DNA of 64,000 nt, taken from assembly GCF_024206495.1 (NCBI RefSeq), contig NZ_JAMBPQ010000012.1:124001-188000 (forward strand). Reading direction: 5' to 3'. Source of the stretch: Paraburkholderia sp. CNPSo 3272. Lineage in GTDB: Bacteria > Pseudomonadota > Gammaproteobacteria > Burkholderiales > Burkholderiaceae. How positions within the stretch are numbered: the stretch's first letter is position 1; the number at the start of each line of letters is the position of its first letter. The notes beneath the pieces are model-generated. The model ran no database searches, had not been told where the DNA came from, and saw only the letters and a program-made list of their open reading frames with translations. Positions 33,744 through 42,406 of this stretch are shown here, piece after piece. The position numbers and the translations under genes are program-made.

Positions 33744-35102
33744 TTAGTTGTGCGGCGGCGTCATGCCCGCGATCTTGTAATCGACATAGGCGCTGTCGCG
33801 CAGCTGGCGCAGCCAGTCGGCGTAGGCCTGCTCCGCCTTGCGCTGGCCGATGGCCTGGCGCGCGAGTTCCATTTGCTGCGCAATCGAGCCTTCGGCGTCG
33901 CGGCGGCCCAGCACCTGGATCAGGTGGTAGCCGTACTCAGTGCGTACCGGCTCGCTCAACTGGCCGTCCTGCAGCGTATTCATGGCGCGCTCGAATTCCG
34001 GCACGGTTTCACCCGGGCTGATCCAGCCGAGGTCGCCGCCCTGCGAGGCCGAGCCGTCCTGCGAGTAGGTGCGCGCGAACTTGGCGAAGTCGCCGCCCGC
34101 CGCGATTTCCTGGCGGATTTCGAGCAGCTTCTGGCGTGCCTGGGGCTCGGACATGCCGTCGCCCACGCGCAGCAGGATGTGGCGCACGTGCGTTTGCACG
34201 AGCTTGGGTGCGTCGGCGGCCGTGCCCTGGCCCTGGCGGCGCTCGACGAGGCGCACGATCTCGAAGCCGTCGTTGGTGCGGATCACCGAAGGGTTCACCT
34301 CGCCCGGACGCAGCGTGGAAGCGGCGGTCACGAATTCGGGCGGCAGCTTCGACTGCGGCAGGAAGCCCATGTCGCCGCCCTTGCCCGCGTCGCTCGCCTG
34401 CGAGTTCGACTTAGCGAGGCTCTCGAACTTGCTGCCCGACTGGGCTTCCTTGAGCAGCGCATTGGCCTTCGCCTGCGCGGCTTCGATGTCGGTTTCCGAG
34501 GCGTTGAGCGGCGCCTTGATGAAGATGTGCTGGAAGTGCAGGTCGCTCGACTGGCCAGCGTTCGGTCCGCGCTGGCTCGCGATGTAGTTCGCGACTTCGG
34601 CGTCGGACACCGTGACCTTGCTGTCCACTTCTTTCTCGCGCAGCTTCGAGAGCGTGAGCTCCGTGCGTGCGTCGCGCGTGAACGTGGTCCAGGGCACGCC
34701 GGCCGCCTCGATGCGCGCGCGATAGGTGGCGAGATCCATGCCGTTGGCCTGGGCGAGGCGCTCGAGCGTGCGCTGCACGCCGGCGTCGTCGACGGTGATG
34801 CCGTCTTCCTTGGCCTTCTGGAGCTGAATGCGTTCGAGCACCATCTGGTTGAGCACCTGCGCGCGCAACTGCTCATCGGGCGGCACCGGCGCGTTTTGCT
34901 GCTGCAGCCGGTGAGCGATCATTTCGGCGCGGCCGTCGAGCTCGCGCTGCGTGATCACGCCGTCATTGACGACTGCGGCGATCGTGTCGACCGTCTGGCC
35001 GTTGCCGGCCGGGAGACCCTGAGCTTGCGCCGGCGCGGCCGGCAACACGCCTGCGACGGCGAAGAGACTCGCAGCGTACGCTGCCAGGCGAAGCTTTTTC
35101 AT
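33744..35102 (-). CDS. surA: Periplasmic chaperone/peptidyl-prolyl isomerase SurA
   Basis: A 452-residue periplasmic protein that escorts outer-membrane proteins such as LptD to the BAM machinery. A signal peptide ends APAQAQ at about residue 28. The SurA N-terminal domain follows (VNDGVITQRELDGR), then two parvulin domains, one at about 185-285 (LHFQHIFIKAP) and one at about 295-400 (THVRHILLRVGD). ATG 35102 is chosen over an upstream start at 35156 because the signal peptide begins there. The gene is placed beside its client lptD. Confidence 0.95.
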   Translation of the reverse strand: MKKLRLAAYAASLFAVAGVLPAAPAQAQGLPAGNGQTVDTIAAVVNDGVITQRELDGRAEMIAHRLQQQNAPVPPDEQLRAQVLNQMVLERIQLQKAKEDGITVDDAGVQRTLERLAQANGMDLATYRARIEAAGVPWTTFTRDARTELTLSKLREKEVDSKVTVSDAEVANYIASQRGPNAGQSSDLHFQHIFIKAPLNASETDIEAAQAKANALLKEAQSGSKFESLAKSNSQASDAGKGGDMGFLPQSKLPPEFVTAASTLRPGEVNPSVIRTNDGFEIVRLVERRQGQGTAADAPKLVQTHVRHILLRVGDGMSEPQARQKLLEIRQEIAAGGDFAKFARTYSQDGSASQGGDLGWISPGETVPEFERAMNTLQDGQLSEPVRTEYGYHLIQVLGRRDAEGSIAQQMELARQAIGQRKAEQAYADWLRQLRDSAYVDYKIAGMTPPHN

Positions 35103-35212
35103 GATTCCCACAGATACTCCAATGTTGGCGGGCACGCTTCGCCCGTCTCTATGCAACCGACACCGCGTTGCCCCGAGGCGCCTCGCGCAAGCAAGGCGCC
35201 GCGGATCACGCG

Positions 35213-37597
35213 TTATTGATAATCAGTGAAGCGCGAGTCCGGCGGCGACTGAGCCGGCAGCTGCGTGTACCCCGGCACTGCGGTCCTGAACGCCGCCACC
35301 AGCCCGTTGTCGACGTTCGACAGTCCCTTGAGCGTAAGCTGCGCGAGAAACCGCGTTGACGAATTAGGCGTGCCCGACGTATTGAGCCCGTTCGCGTAAC
35401 GCTGCAGGCCGACCCCGAGCACCCAGCAGTCGGCGTCGTACTGCATGCCGACCAGGCCGTCGACAATCCGATGGCCGTTCAGATCGTAGTTGAAGCGGCC
35501 CACCGCGTACACCCGGTGTGAGAACGGCCATTGAGCCGAGATCAGCACCTGATTGATCGGCTGGTAGTCGAGCGTGGTGTTCGCGCGCGTGTAGCGATAC
35601 GCCACGTTCAGCACGCGGCTCGTTCCCGGGCTGTACCCGAACCCGATGCTTGCCTTCGTGAGCTGGTTGCTGTCGGCATTATATTGGAACGCCGTTTCCG
35701 AAGCGAAACCGGCCCCGATTTTCAGGGCAGCGCCCGCAATCAGGTCCGAATGCGTCGCCTGACTCGTGCTTTCGCCCGAGTTGAGCGTGACGCGCTGATC
35801 CTGGAAGTAGTACTGCTGCGCGATCACGAAGCGCGCGCGCTCGTCGCCCGAAGCCGGGTCGATGAAACGCGTAGTGAGCGCGGCCGTCAGGCGATTCGCG
35901 TCGGCGATGCGGTCGTTGCCGACGAAGGTGTTCGGCGTGAAGATTTCCGCCAGGCCGAAGTCCGACTCGGCGGTATCGAAAAGGGGTGCGAACTGCTGGT
36001 TGCGGTACGGCGTGTACACGTAGTACAGGCGCGGTTCCAGCGTCTGGATGTAATCCTGACCGAACAGATGGACCGAGCGGTCGAACACGAGGCCCGTGTC
36101 GAAGCTGAAGGTCGGGATCGATTCGGTGAAGCTCTTCGGCGTGCCGACGGGCGAGCCGAAGGTCGTGCCCGCCGGGCCGATATTGCTCAGGTTGTACGAC
36201 GCGAAGTGCCACTGAACCTTCGGCGTGACGAAGTAACCCGGCCCCACCAGGGAGTACGACACGTACGGATTGAAGACGACGCGGTCGCCTTCGGTCGCAT
36301 TGTCTTCCGTGATGCGGAAGCGCGAATAGTCGGCTTCCATGCCGTAGTCGAAGCCGCCGACGTTGTACTTCGCGTACTTCACGTTCAACTGCGGCTCGCG
36401 GCCATACGGCGGCGTCGACGACTCGACCGTCTGCCAGTGCTGGTAGCGGCCCAGCACGGACCACGGTCCGCTGTTGTACGTGAGGCCGGCTTCCTGCTGA
36501 TACAGCGTCTGCGTGCCGTTCAGGAACTGGTTGGCCGGAGACGACAGGTCCGACGGATAGGTATTGTCCGAGACCTTGTTGTAGTAGACGTACCCGCCGA
36601 ACCCGTTGCCGAAGTTCTGGTTGTGCTGGATGAACAGCGCGTAGCGGTTCGTCTTCGTGATCGCATCGTCCGGCAGGAAGGTCCCGGTGATCGAGCCCGA
36701 GTAATTCGTCGAGAGATACCGGTAGTTGCCCTGCAGGAACACGCCGCGCTTCGAGATGATCTCGGGCGTGAACGTGAAGTCGCGGTTCGGCGCGATGTTG
36801 AAGTAATACGGCAGCGAGATTTCGTAGCCGTTCGTCGAACTGATCGAGAACGTCGGCGGCAGCAGGCCGCTGCGACGGTCGCCCGAAAGCGGGAACGACA
36901 GCCACGGGCTCGCGAAGATCGGCACGTCCTGAAAGAACAACACGGCGTTGTGCGCGACGCCTTCGTCGCTGCCGGTGTCGAAATCGAACTCGCTGCCCTT
37001 GATGTACCACGCCGGATTGGTCGAGCAGTGGCATGCCGTATAAGTGCCGGTCGTGAGCACCGAACGCTCGCTGTCCAGCAAGTCGGCGCGCGCGGCGCTG
37101 CCCGAGCCGCCCGTGAGCGTGAAATGGTATTTCGGCGCGGGCATGAAGCCCTCGTTCGCCTCGACCTTCAAATGCGCCTCGGGCCCCGAGAACGTCGTGC
37201 CGTTCTGCACGACCGTGACATTGCCGTAGGCATTGGCCATGTCGGTGTCCTGGTCGTAGTGCAGGGCGTCGCCCTTCACCACGTTCGAACCCTGGCGCAG
37301 CTCCGAGGCCCCTTTGACGGCGAGGTCGGTGTCCACCGTGCCGGTCGTCGAATCGCCGAGCACGAACGTCGCCGGGTGCTGGCCCGACGCATTGGGGTGA
37401 TCTTCGAGTTGCGGTGCGATCCGCAGGCTCCACGGGCCGTCCAGCTGCTCGGGCTGCGCGGCCGCGCCCGAGAGCTGGGCGTGCGCGAGCGCGGGCACCA
37501 GACCCGGTACGGCCAGGAGTGCCGCGATGAGCCGCCGCTTGCCCGGCACGCCGTCGTCACTAGGGGAGATCGTCTGGAAAAGCTGTCTGGGCGGCAT
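35213..37597 (-). CDS. lptD: LPS-assembly outer-membrane protein LptD
   Basis: A 794-residue outer-membrane protein that, with LptE, inserts lipopolysaccharide into the outer leaflet. A signal peptide ends ALAHAQ. The N-terminal OstA-like domain (about residues 80-210, DLAVKGASELRQGSNVVKGD) is followed by the C-terminal beta-barrel rich in alternating Tyr/Thr strands. Cysteines seen are in YTACHCSTN (two) and DADCW near the end, so the disulfide pattern may differ from the four-Cys Escherichia coli protein. The start at 37597 is uncertain because the frame stays open to 37660. It leads the lptD-surA-pdxA-rsmA unit. Confidence 0.94.
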   Translation of the reverse strand: MPPRQLFQTISPSDDGVPGKRRLIAALLAVPGLVPALAHAQLSGAAAQPEQLDGPWSLRIAPQLEDHPNASGQHPATFVLGDSTTGTVDTDLAVKGASELRQGSNVVKGDALHYDQDTDMANAYGNVTVVQNGTTFSGPEAHLKVEANEGFMPAPKYHFTLTGGSGSAARADLLDSERSVLTTGTYTACHCSTNPAWYIKGSEFDFDTGSDEGVAHNAVLFFQDVPIFASPWLSFPLSGDRRSGLLPPTFSISSTNGYEISLPYYFNIAPNRDFTFTPEIISKRGVFLQGNYRYLSTNYSGSITGTFLPDDAITKTNRYALFIQHNQNFGNGFGGYVYYNKVSDNTYPSDLSSPANQFLNGTQTLYQQEAGLTYNSGPWSVLGRYQHWQTVESSTPPYGREPQLNVKYAKYNVGGFDYGMEADYSRFRITEDNATEGDRVVFNPYVSYSLVGPGYFVTPKVQWHFASYNLSNIGPAGTTFGSPVGTPKSFTESIPTFSFDTGLVFDRSVHLFGQDYIQTLEPRLYYVYTPYRNQQFAPLFDTAESDFGLAEIFTPNTFVGNDRIADANRLTAALTTRFIDPASGDERARFVIAQQYYFQDQRVTLNSGESTSQATHSDLIAGAALKIGAGFASETAFQYNADSNQLTKASIGFGYSPGTSRVLNVAYRYTRANTTLDYQPINQVLISAQWPFSHRVYAVGRFNYDLNGHRIVDGLVGMQYDADCWVLGVGLQRYANGLNTSGTPNSSTRFLAQLTLKGLSNVDNGLVAAFRTAVPGYTQLPAQSPPDSRFTDYQ

Positions 37598-37699
37598 GTA
37601 TGGTTTTGGCGAATCGGCCCGGCCGCCTGCCCTCTCCATGATGGTGGCCCGCCTGGGCACCCGCCTCCCGATGAACCGGATCGAGGCCGGGCTGCAAAC

Positions 37700-37713
37700 A
37701 ATTGATTACAATT
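37700..37713. promoter_or_regulatory. 14-bp dyad AATTG-ATTA-CAATT between lptD and amgK
   Basis: A perfect 5-bp inverted repeat with a 4-base centre, in the AT-rich part of the 247-base divergent interval between lptD and amgK. It may be an operator shared by both envelope units. No -35/-10 pair could be assigned with confidence. Confidence 0.4.
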
Positions 37714-37844
37714 CATCGCCCCCCTGGAGCGACGATGAATGCGGCGAGCGAACCGTCATGCGGGCTTTGGCGCGAGTCGCGTCAAAAAAGTCGTGGGGTA
37801 TTATATGGCAAGACGTTGATCCACTGATTTTGCCTCTGGCTTTC

Positions 37845-38918
37845 ATGACCTTTTCCGCCGCGCATTCTCCCGCCACTTCCCCTGGCGCCTCGCCGACCGA
37901 CAATCGCCGCGACCTGCTCGCCGCCTGGCTCGGCAGCCACGCCGGCCAGTACGCCCTCGACCTCGCAACGCTCGCCCCGGCCTCGGCCGACGCGAGCTTT
38001 CGGCGCTATTTCCGCCTTGCGAGCGTGGGCGAGCACGGCGCGTCGCTGATCGCCGTCGACGCCCCGCCGCCCGAAAAAAGCCGCGAGTTCGCCCAGATCG
38101 CGCAGTTGCTCGAGGCGGCCGGCGTCCACGTGCCGCGTGTGCTCGAAGCCGATTTCGACGCGGGCTTCATGCTCGTGACCGATCTCGGCACCGCGCCCTA
38201 CCTGAATGCGCTGCAGGAAGCCGGCCCCGGCGCGCGCTCGCGCGAGCTGATGCGCGGCGCCATCGACGCGCTGATCCGCTGGCAGCTCAGCTCGCGGCCC
38301 GGCGTGCTGCCGGATTTCGACGAAGCCTTCATGCGCCGCGAGATGGAGCTGATGCCCGAGTGGTATCTGGAGCGCCATCTGGGCCGCAAGGTCGACGAAG
38401 CCACGCGCGGCGTGCTCGATCGCACCTTCGCCCTGCTCGTGGCGAGCGCCCGCGCGCAGCCGCAAAGCTTCATGCTGCGCGATTTCATGCCCCGCAACCT
38501 GATGATCGCCACGCCCAACCCCGGCGTGCTCGACTTCCAGGACGCCGTGTACGGCCCGATCACCTACGACGTCGTCTCGCTGCTGCGCGACGCGTTCCTG
38601 AGCTGGGACGAGGAGTTCGAGCTCGACTGCTTTGCGCACTACTGGGAGCGCGCCAAGAAGGCGGGACTGCCCGTCGATGCCGACTTCGGCGAGTTCTACC
38701 GCCAGCTCGAGTGGATGGGCCTGCAGCGCCACATCAAGGTGCTTGGACTCTTCTGCCGCATCAACTATCGCGACGCCAAACCGCATTACATGGCCGACCT
38801 GCCGCGCTTTCTCGCCTACGCGAGCAAAGTCGCGCACCGCTACCGCCCGCTCGCGCCGTTCGCACGGCTCATCGACGAGCTGCAGGGCAGCGCCGTCGAA
38901 GTCGCTTACACCTTCTGA
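37845..38918 (+). CDS. amgK: N-acetylmuramate/N-acetylglucosamine kinase
   Basis: A 357-residue kinase of the aminoglycoside phosphotransferase fold. In the Pseudomonas AmgK-MurU pathway it phosphorylates the anomeric position of MurNAc (and GlcNAc) recovered from peptidoglycan. The catalytic loop LRDFMPRNLM supplies Asp and Asn, and LDFQDAVYGPITYDVVSLLRDA is the Mg-binding loop. ATG 37845 is chosen because the family begins near LLAAWLGSHAG; the frame opens to 37527 but overlaps the lptD start. murU begins 11 bases downstream. The pairing supports the assignment strongly. Confidence 0.9.
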   Translation: MTFSAAHSPATSPGASPTDNRRDLLAAWLGSHAGQYALDLATLAPASADASFRRYFRLASVGEHGASLIAVDAPPPEKSREFAQIAQLLEAAGVHVPRVLEADFDAGFMLVTDLGTAPYLNALQEAGPGARSRELMRGAIDALIRWQLSSRPGVLPDFDEAFMRREMELMPEWYLERHLGRKVDEATRGVLDRTFALLVASARAQPQSFMLRDFMPRNLMIATPNPGVLDFQDAVYGPITYDVVSLLRDAFLSWDEEFELDCFAHYWERAKKAGLPVDADFGEFYRQLEWMGLQRHIKVLGLFCRINYRDAKPHYMADLPRFLAYASKVAHRYRPLAPFARLIDELQGSAVEVAYTF

Positions 38919-38929
38919 AGCGGGCCGTC

Positions 38930-39691
38930 ATGACCCAATCGAATCACACGCCGGCCAGGGCGGGCCACGGCCGCACCGCCATGATCTTCGCCGCCGGACG
39001 CGGCGAACGCATGCGCCCGCTCACCGACACCTGCCCGAAGCCGCTCCTCGCCGTGGGCGGCAAACCGCTCGTCGTGTGGCAGATCGAGCGGCTCGCCGCG
39101 GCGGGCTACACGCGCATCGTCATCAATCACGCATGGCTCGGCGCGCAGATCGAAGCCGCGCTCGGCGACGGCGCGCGCTTTAGCGTGACGCTCCACTATT
39201 CGCCCGAGCACGACGCGCTCGAAACGGCGGGCGGCATTGCCCAGGCGCTGCCGCTCATCGAGTCGATGGGCACGCCCGAGGTGTTCCTCGCGGTGAGCGG
39301 CGACGTCTACAGCGCCTACGACTTCGCGCGCCTGAACATGCACGCGCAAACACTCGCGGCACAAGCGCGGCCGGGCATGCATCTCGTGATGGTGCCAAAC
39401 CCGCCGTTCCACGCGAAGGGCGACTTCGCGCTGGGCGCCGACGGCCGGCTCGCGCTCGAAGGCGCGCCGCGCTACACGTTCGGCAATATCGGCCTCTATG
39501 ACACGCGCATGTTCCGTGACCTCGCGCCCGGCACGAAGCGCGCGCTCACGCCGTACTATCGCGAGGCGATCGCGCAAGGACGCGCGAGCGGCGAGCTGTA
39601 CGAAGGCGTTTGGGAGAACGTCGGCACGCCCGCGCAGCTCGAAGCGCTCGACGCCGCGCTGCGAAATTCGACGAACGCGCACCACGGCTGA
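38930..39691 (+). CDS. murU: N-acetylmuramate-alpha-1-phosphate uridylyltransferase
   Basis: A 253-residue nucleotidyltransferase that makes UDP-MurNAc from MurNAc-1-phosphate, completing the recycling route that bypasses de novo synthesis and confers fosfomycin tolerance in species that have it. The NTP-binding motif AAGRGERMRPLTDTCPKPL is near residue 20, VSGDVYSAYDF holds the metal-binding Asp, and WENVGTPAQL is near the end. It lies 11 bases after amgK. Confidence 0.9.
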   Translation: MTQSNHTPARAGHGRTAMIFAAGRGERMRPLTDTCPKPLLAVGGKPLVVWQIERLAAAGYTRIVINHAWLGAQIEAALGDGARFSVTLHYSPEHDALETAGGIAQALPLIESMGTPEVFLAVSGDVYSAYDFARLNMHAQTLAAQARPGMHLVMVPNPPFHAKGDFALGADGRLALEGAPRYTFGNIGLYDTRMFRDLAPGTKRALTPYYREAIAQGRASGELYEGVWENVGTPAQLEALDAALRNSTNAHHG

Positions 39692-39738
39692 AACCGGCAA
39701 CGCGACGCGCCGTGCCAACGCCGGCGCGGCGCGCATCT

Positions 39739-41667
39739 TCAGTTTCCACCCGCCGCCGGCAACTCCACCTGCCCCTGTTGTGCCTGGGACTGTGACTGGG
39801 ACTGGGGCGCCTCACCCGCTTTCTGCTGCTGAAGCGCCCACATCTGCGCATAGTGTCCGCCCGCGTGCAGCAATTGCGCATGCGTGCCGCGCTCGACGAT
39901 GCGCCCGTGATCCATCACGATGATCTGCTGCGCATGCACGACGGTCGAGAGCCGGTGCGCAATCACGAGTGTCGTGCGCTCGCGCGCGATCTGGTCGAGC
40001 TCGTGCTGGATGGCGCGCTCCGAGCGCGAATCGAGCGCTGACGTCGCCTCGTCGAACAACAGGATCGGCGGATTCTTGAGCAGCGTGCGCGCGATCGCCA
40101 CGCGCTGCTTTTCTCCCCCCGAAAGCTTCAGGCCGCGCTCGCCAACGGGCGTGTCGTAGCCCTTGGGCAGGCTCTCGATGAACGCGTGAATGTGCGCCGC
40201 GCGCGCCGCCGCAATGACTTCCTCGCGGCTCGCCGTGGGCCGGCCATAGGCGATGTTGTAATAGATCGAGTCGTTGAACAGCACCGTGTCCTGCGGCACG
40301 ATGCCGATCGAGGCGCGCAACGAATCCTGCGTGACATCGCGGATATCCTGACCGTCGATCGTAATGGCGCCGCCGCTTTTGCCAGGATCGGTGCGGTCAA
40401 GATCGTAGAAGCGGAACAGCAACCTCGCGAGCGTGGACTTGCCAGAGCCGCTGTGCCCCACCACGGCCGTGGTCGTGCCCGCCGCAATCGTGAAGCTCAG
40501 GTCGTACAAAATCTGGCGTGACGGCTCATACGCGAAGTTCACGTGCGAAAAGCGCACTTCGCCGCCGCGCACCTCGAGCGCCTGCGCGCCGGGCACGTCG
40601 GCCACTTCGCGCTCGACAGTGAGCAGCGTGAACATGCGGTCCATGTCGGTGAGGCTTTGTTTGAGCTCCCGATACACCACGCCGAGAAAATTCAGCGGAA
40701 TGTAGAGCTGCAGCATGAAGGTGTTGATGAGCACGAGGTCGCCGAGCGTGAGCCGCCCCGCCATCACGCCCTGGGTGGCGCGCCAGAGGATGAACACGAG
40801 CCCGGTGCCGATGATCGCCTGCTGTCCGAAGTTGAGCGCCGAAAGCGAGTGCTGCGACTTGATCGCGGCCTGCCGGTAGCGGTGCAGGTTCTCGTCGTAG
40901 CGCTTCGTCTCCCACTCTTCGTTGCCGAAGTACTTCACGGTCTCGTAGTTGATGAGCGAATCGATTGCGCGTGCGTTGGCGCGCGAATCGAGCTCGTTCA
41001 TCGTGCGGCGGTAATGCGTGCGCCACTCCGTCACCTTCACCGTGAACACGATGTACGCCACGAGCGCGATGAGCGTGACGATCGCGTAGTACGCCTCGTA
41101 CTTCACCACGAAGAAGCCGAGCACGAGGCCCACTTCCACGAGCGTCGGCAGGATGCTGTAGAGCGAGTACGAAATGAGCTGCGTGATGCCGCGCGTGCCG
41201 CGCTCGATGTCGCGCGACATGCCGCCCGTCTGCCGTTCGAGGTGAAAGCGCAGCGAGAGCGCATGCAGATGGCGGAACACCTTGAGCGCGAGCTGGCGCA
41301 CGGCGCTCTCGGTCACCTTCGAAAAGAGGATTTCGCGCAGCTCCGTGAACAGCGACGTCGACAGACGCACGACGGCGTACGCCACCACGAGCAGTCCGAT
41401 GCCGCCCGCGAGCACGATGCCGGGCGCGTGCTCCGCGCGACCGAGCGCCGTGAGATGACGCACCGGGGCGAGACCGTCGACGATGTGCTTCATCACGATC
41501 GGCACGCCAAGGTTGGCTACCTTCGCGCCGATCAGGCAGGTGAGCGCGAACGCCACGCGCCATTTGTAGGCCGTGAGGTAAGGCAGCAGCGAAACGATCG
41601 TCTGCCAGTCGTTGCGCGGCCCGGTGGCGGGCAGTGCGGGTTCGTTGGAAGCGGGAAAGCGGCGCAT
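39739..41667 (-). CDS. ATM1-type ABC transporter, fused permease and ATPase
   Basis: A 642-residue half transporter of the Atm1/HMT family, which exports glutathione or thiol conjugates and heavy-metal complexes. The permease has about six helices between residues 20 and 330, with YFGNEEWETKRYDENLHRY near 235 as in Atm1. The ATPase has Walker A GHSGSGKST, signature LSGGEKQR, Walker B ILLFDEATSALD and the His switch IAHRLSTV. ATG 41667 is chosen; a longer in-frame extension to 41928 is Arg/Pro-rich and unlike the family. The C-terminal tail is Gln/Ser-rich. Substrate is inferred from family only. Confidence 0.87.
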   Translation of the reverse strand: MRRFPASNEPALPATGPRNDWQTIVSLLPYLTAYKWRVAFALTCLIGAKVANLGVPIVMKHIVDGLAPVRHLTALGRAEHAPGIVLAGGIGLLVVAYAVVRLSTSLFTELREILFSKVTESAVRQLALKVFRHLHALSLRFHLERQTGGMSRDIERGTRGITQLISYSLYSILPTLVEVGLVLGFFVVKYEAYYAIVTLIALVAYIVFTVKVTEWRTHYRRTMNELDSRANARAIDSLINYETVKYFGNEEWETKRYDENLHRYRQAAIKSQHSLSALNFGQQAIIGTGLVFILWRATQGVMAGRLTLGDLVLINTFMLQLYIPLNFLGVVYRELKQSLTDMDRMFTLLTVEREVADVPGAQALEVRGGEVRFSHVNFAYEPSRQILYDLSFTIAAGTTTAVVGHSGSGKSTLARLLFRFYDLDRTDPGKSGGAITIDGQDIRDVTQDSLRASIGIVPQDTVLFNDSIYYNIAYGRPTASREEVIAAARAAHIHAFIESLPKGYDTPVGERGLKLSGGEKQRVAIARTLLKNPPILLFDEATSALDSRSERAIQHELDQIARERTTLVIAHRLSTVVHAQQIIVMDHGRIVERGTHAQLLHAGGHYAQMWALQQQKAGEAPQSQSQSQAQQGQVELPAAGGN

Positions 41668-41965
41668 GGGGCGAGCGGCGTGATGCCTGTGCCAGGCGGC
41701 GCGCCAGGGCCGGTTCGGGAACCGGAAGCTGGCGCGGCGCAAACGGCACGGCGAGTCATGTGGGATAGATGTGAGGTTCCTGGCGACGGGTTTCGCAAAG
41801 GTGGAGGGCTCTAATCGACGCGCCCGCCGCGCCTGATGCTTTCCCGTACAATTCCTGATCGACCTATTGTCGCAGAAGGCGGCGCACGCCGCTGGGCGCC
41901 CAACGCGGGCCCCGGACCCGCGCCGCAACGCCTTGCGCCGTTCGATCCCTTTTCATGGATGCCCA

Positions 41966-42361
41966 ATGACCGACTCCTTCCCGCTCCCTCAAAAATCGCC
42001 TGCGCTGCGCGTCGTGCCGCAACCCTCGGACGCCAACGTTCACGGCGATGTCTTCGGCGGCTGGATCATGGCGCAGGTCGACATTGCCGGCTCGATTCCG
42101 GCGAGCCGCCGTGCGAACGGACGCGTCGCGACCGTCGCCGTGAACTCGTTCGTGTTCAAGCAACCGGTGTTCGTGGGCGATCTGCTGAGTTTCTACGCCG
42201 ACATCGTCAAGACCGGCAACACGTCGGTGACCGTCGAGGTCGAGGTGTACGCGCAGCGCATGCGGCTCCAGGAGGAAGTCGTCAAGGTGACGGAAGCCAC
42301 GCTCACCTATGTCGCCACCGGCGCTGACCGCCGCCCGCGTCAGTTGCCGCCGATCGAATAA
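41966..42361 (+). CDS. Acyl-CoA thioesterase, YciA type (hotdog fold)
   Basis: A 131-residue cytoplasmic hotdog-fold thioesterase that hydrolyses acyl-CoA to free acid and CoA. The family signature NVHGDVFGGWIMAQVDIAG is at about residue 23, with the Asp that acts as catalytic acid, and VAVNSFVFKQPVFVGD follows. ATG 41966 is chosen; the frame opens at 41867 but has no support. Substrate range in this family is broad. Confidence 0.88.
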   Translation: MTDSFPLPQKSPALRVVPQPSDANVHGDVFGGWIMAQVDIAGSIPASRRANGRVATVAVNSFVFKQPVFVGDLLSFYADIVKTGNTSVTVEVEVYAQRMRLQEEVVKVTEATLTYVATGADRRPRQLPPIE

Positions 42362-42406
42362 CGGCAACGCCGAGGCAATCGCGAACGCCCGGCCGTAGCG
42401 CGGGGC

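Noticed and set aside
37755..37805. A promoter for amgK using TATTAT at 37799-37804
   Set aside because: The only TTG-type hexamer upstream is 26 bases away, too far for a normal sigma-70 promoter.
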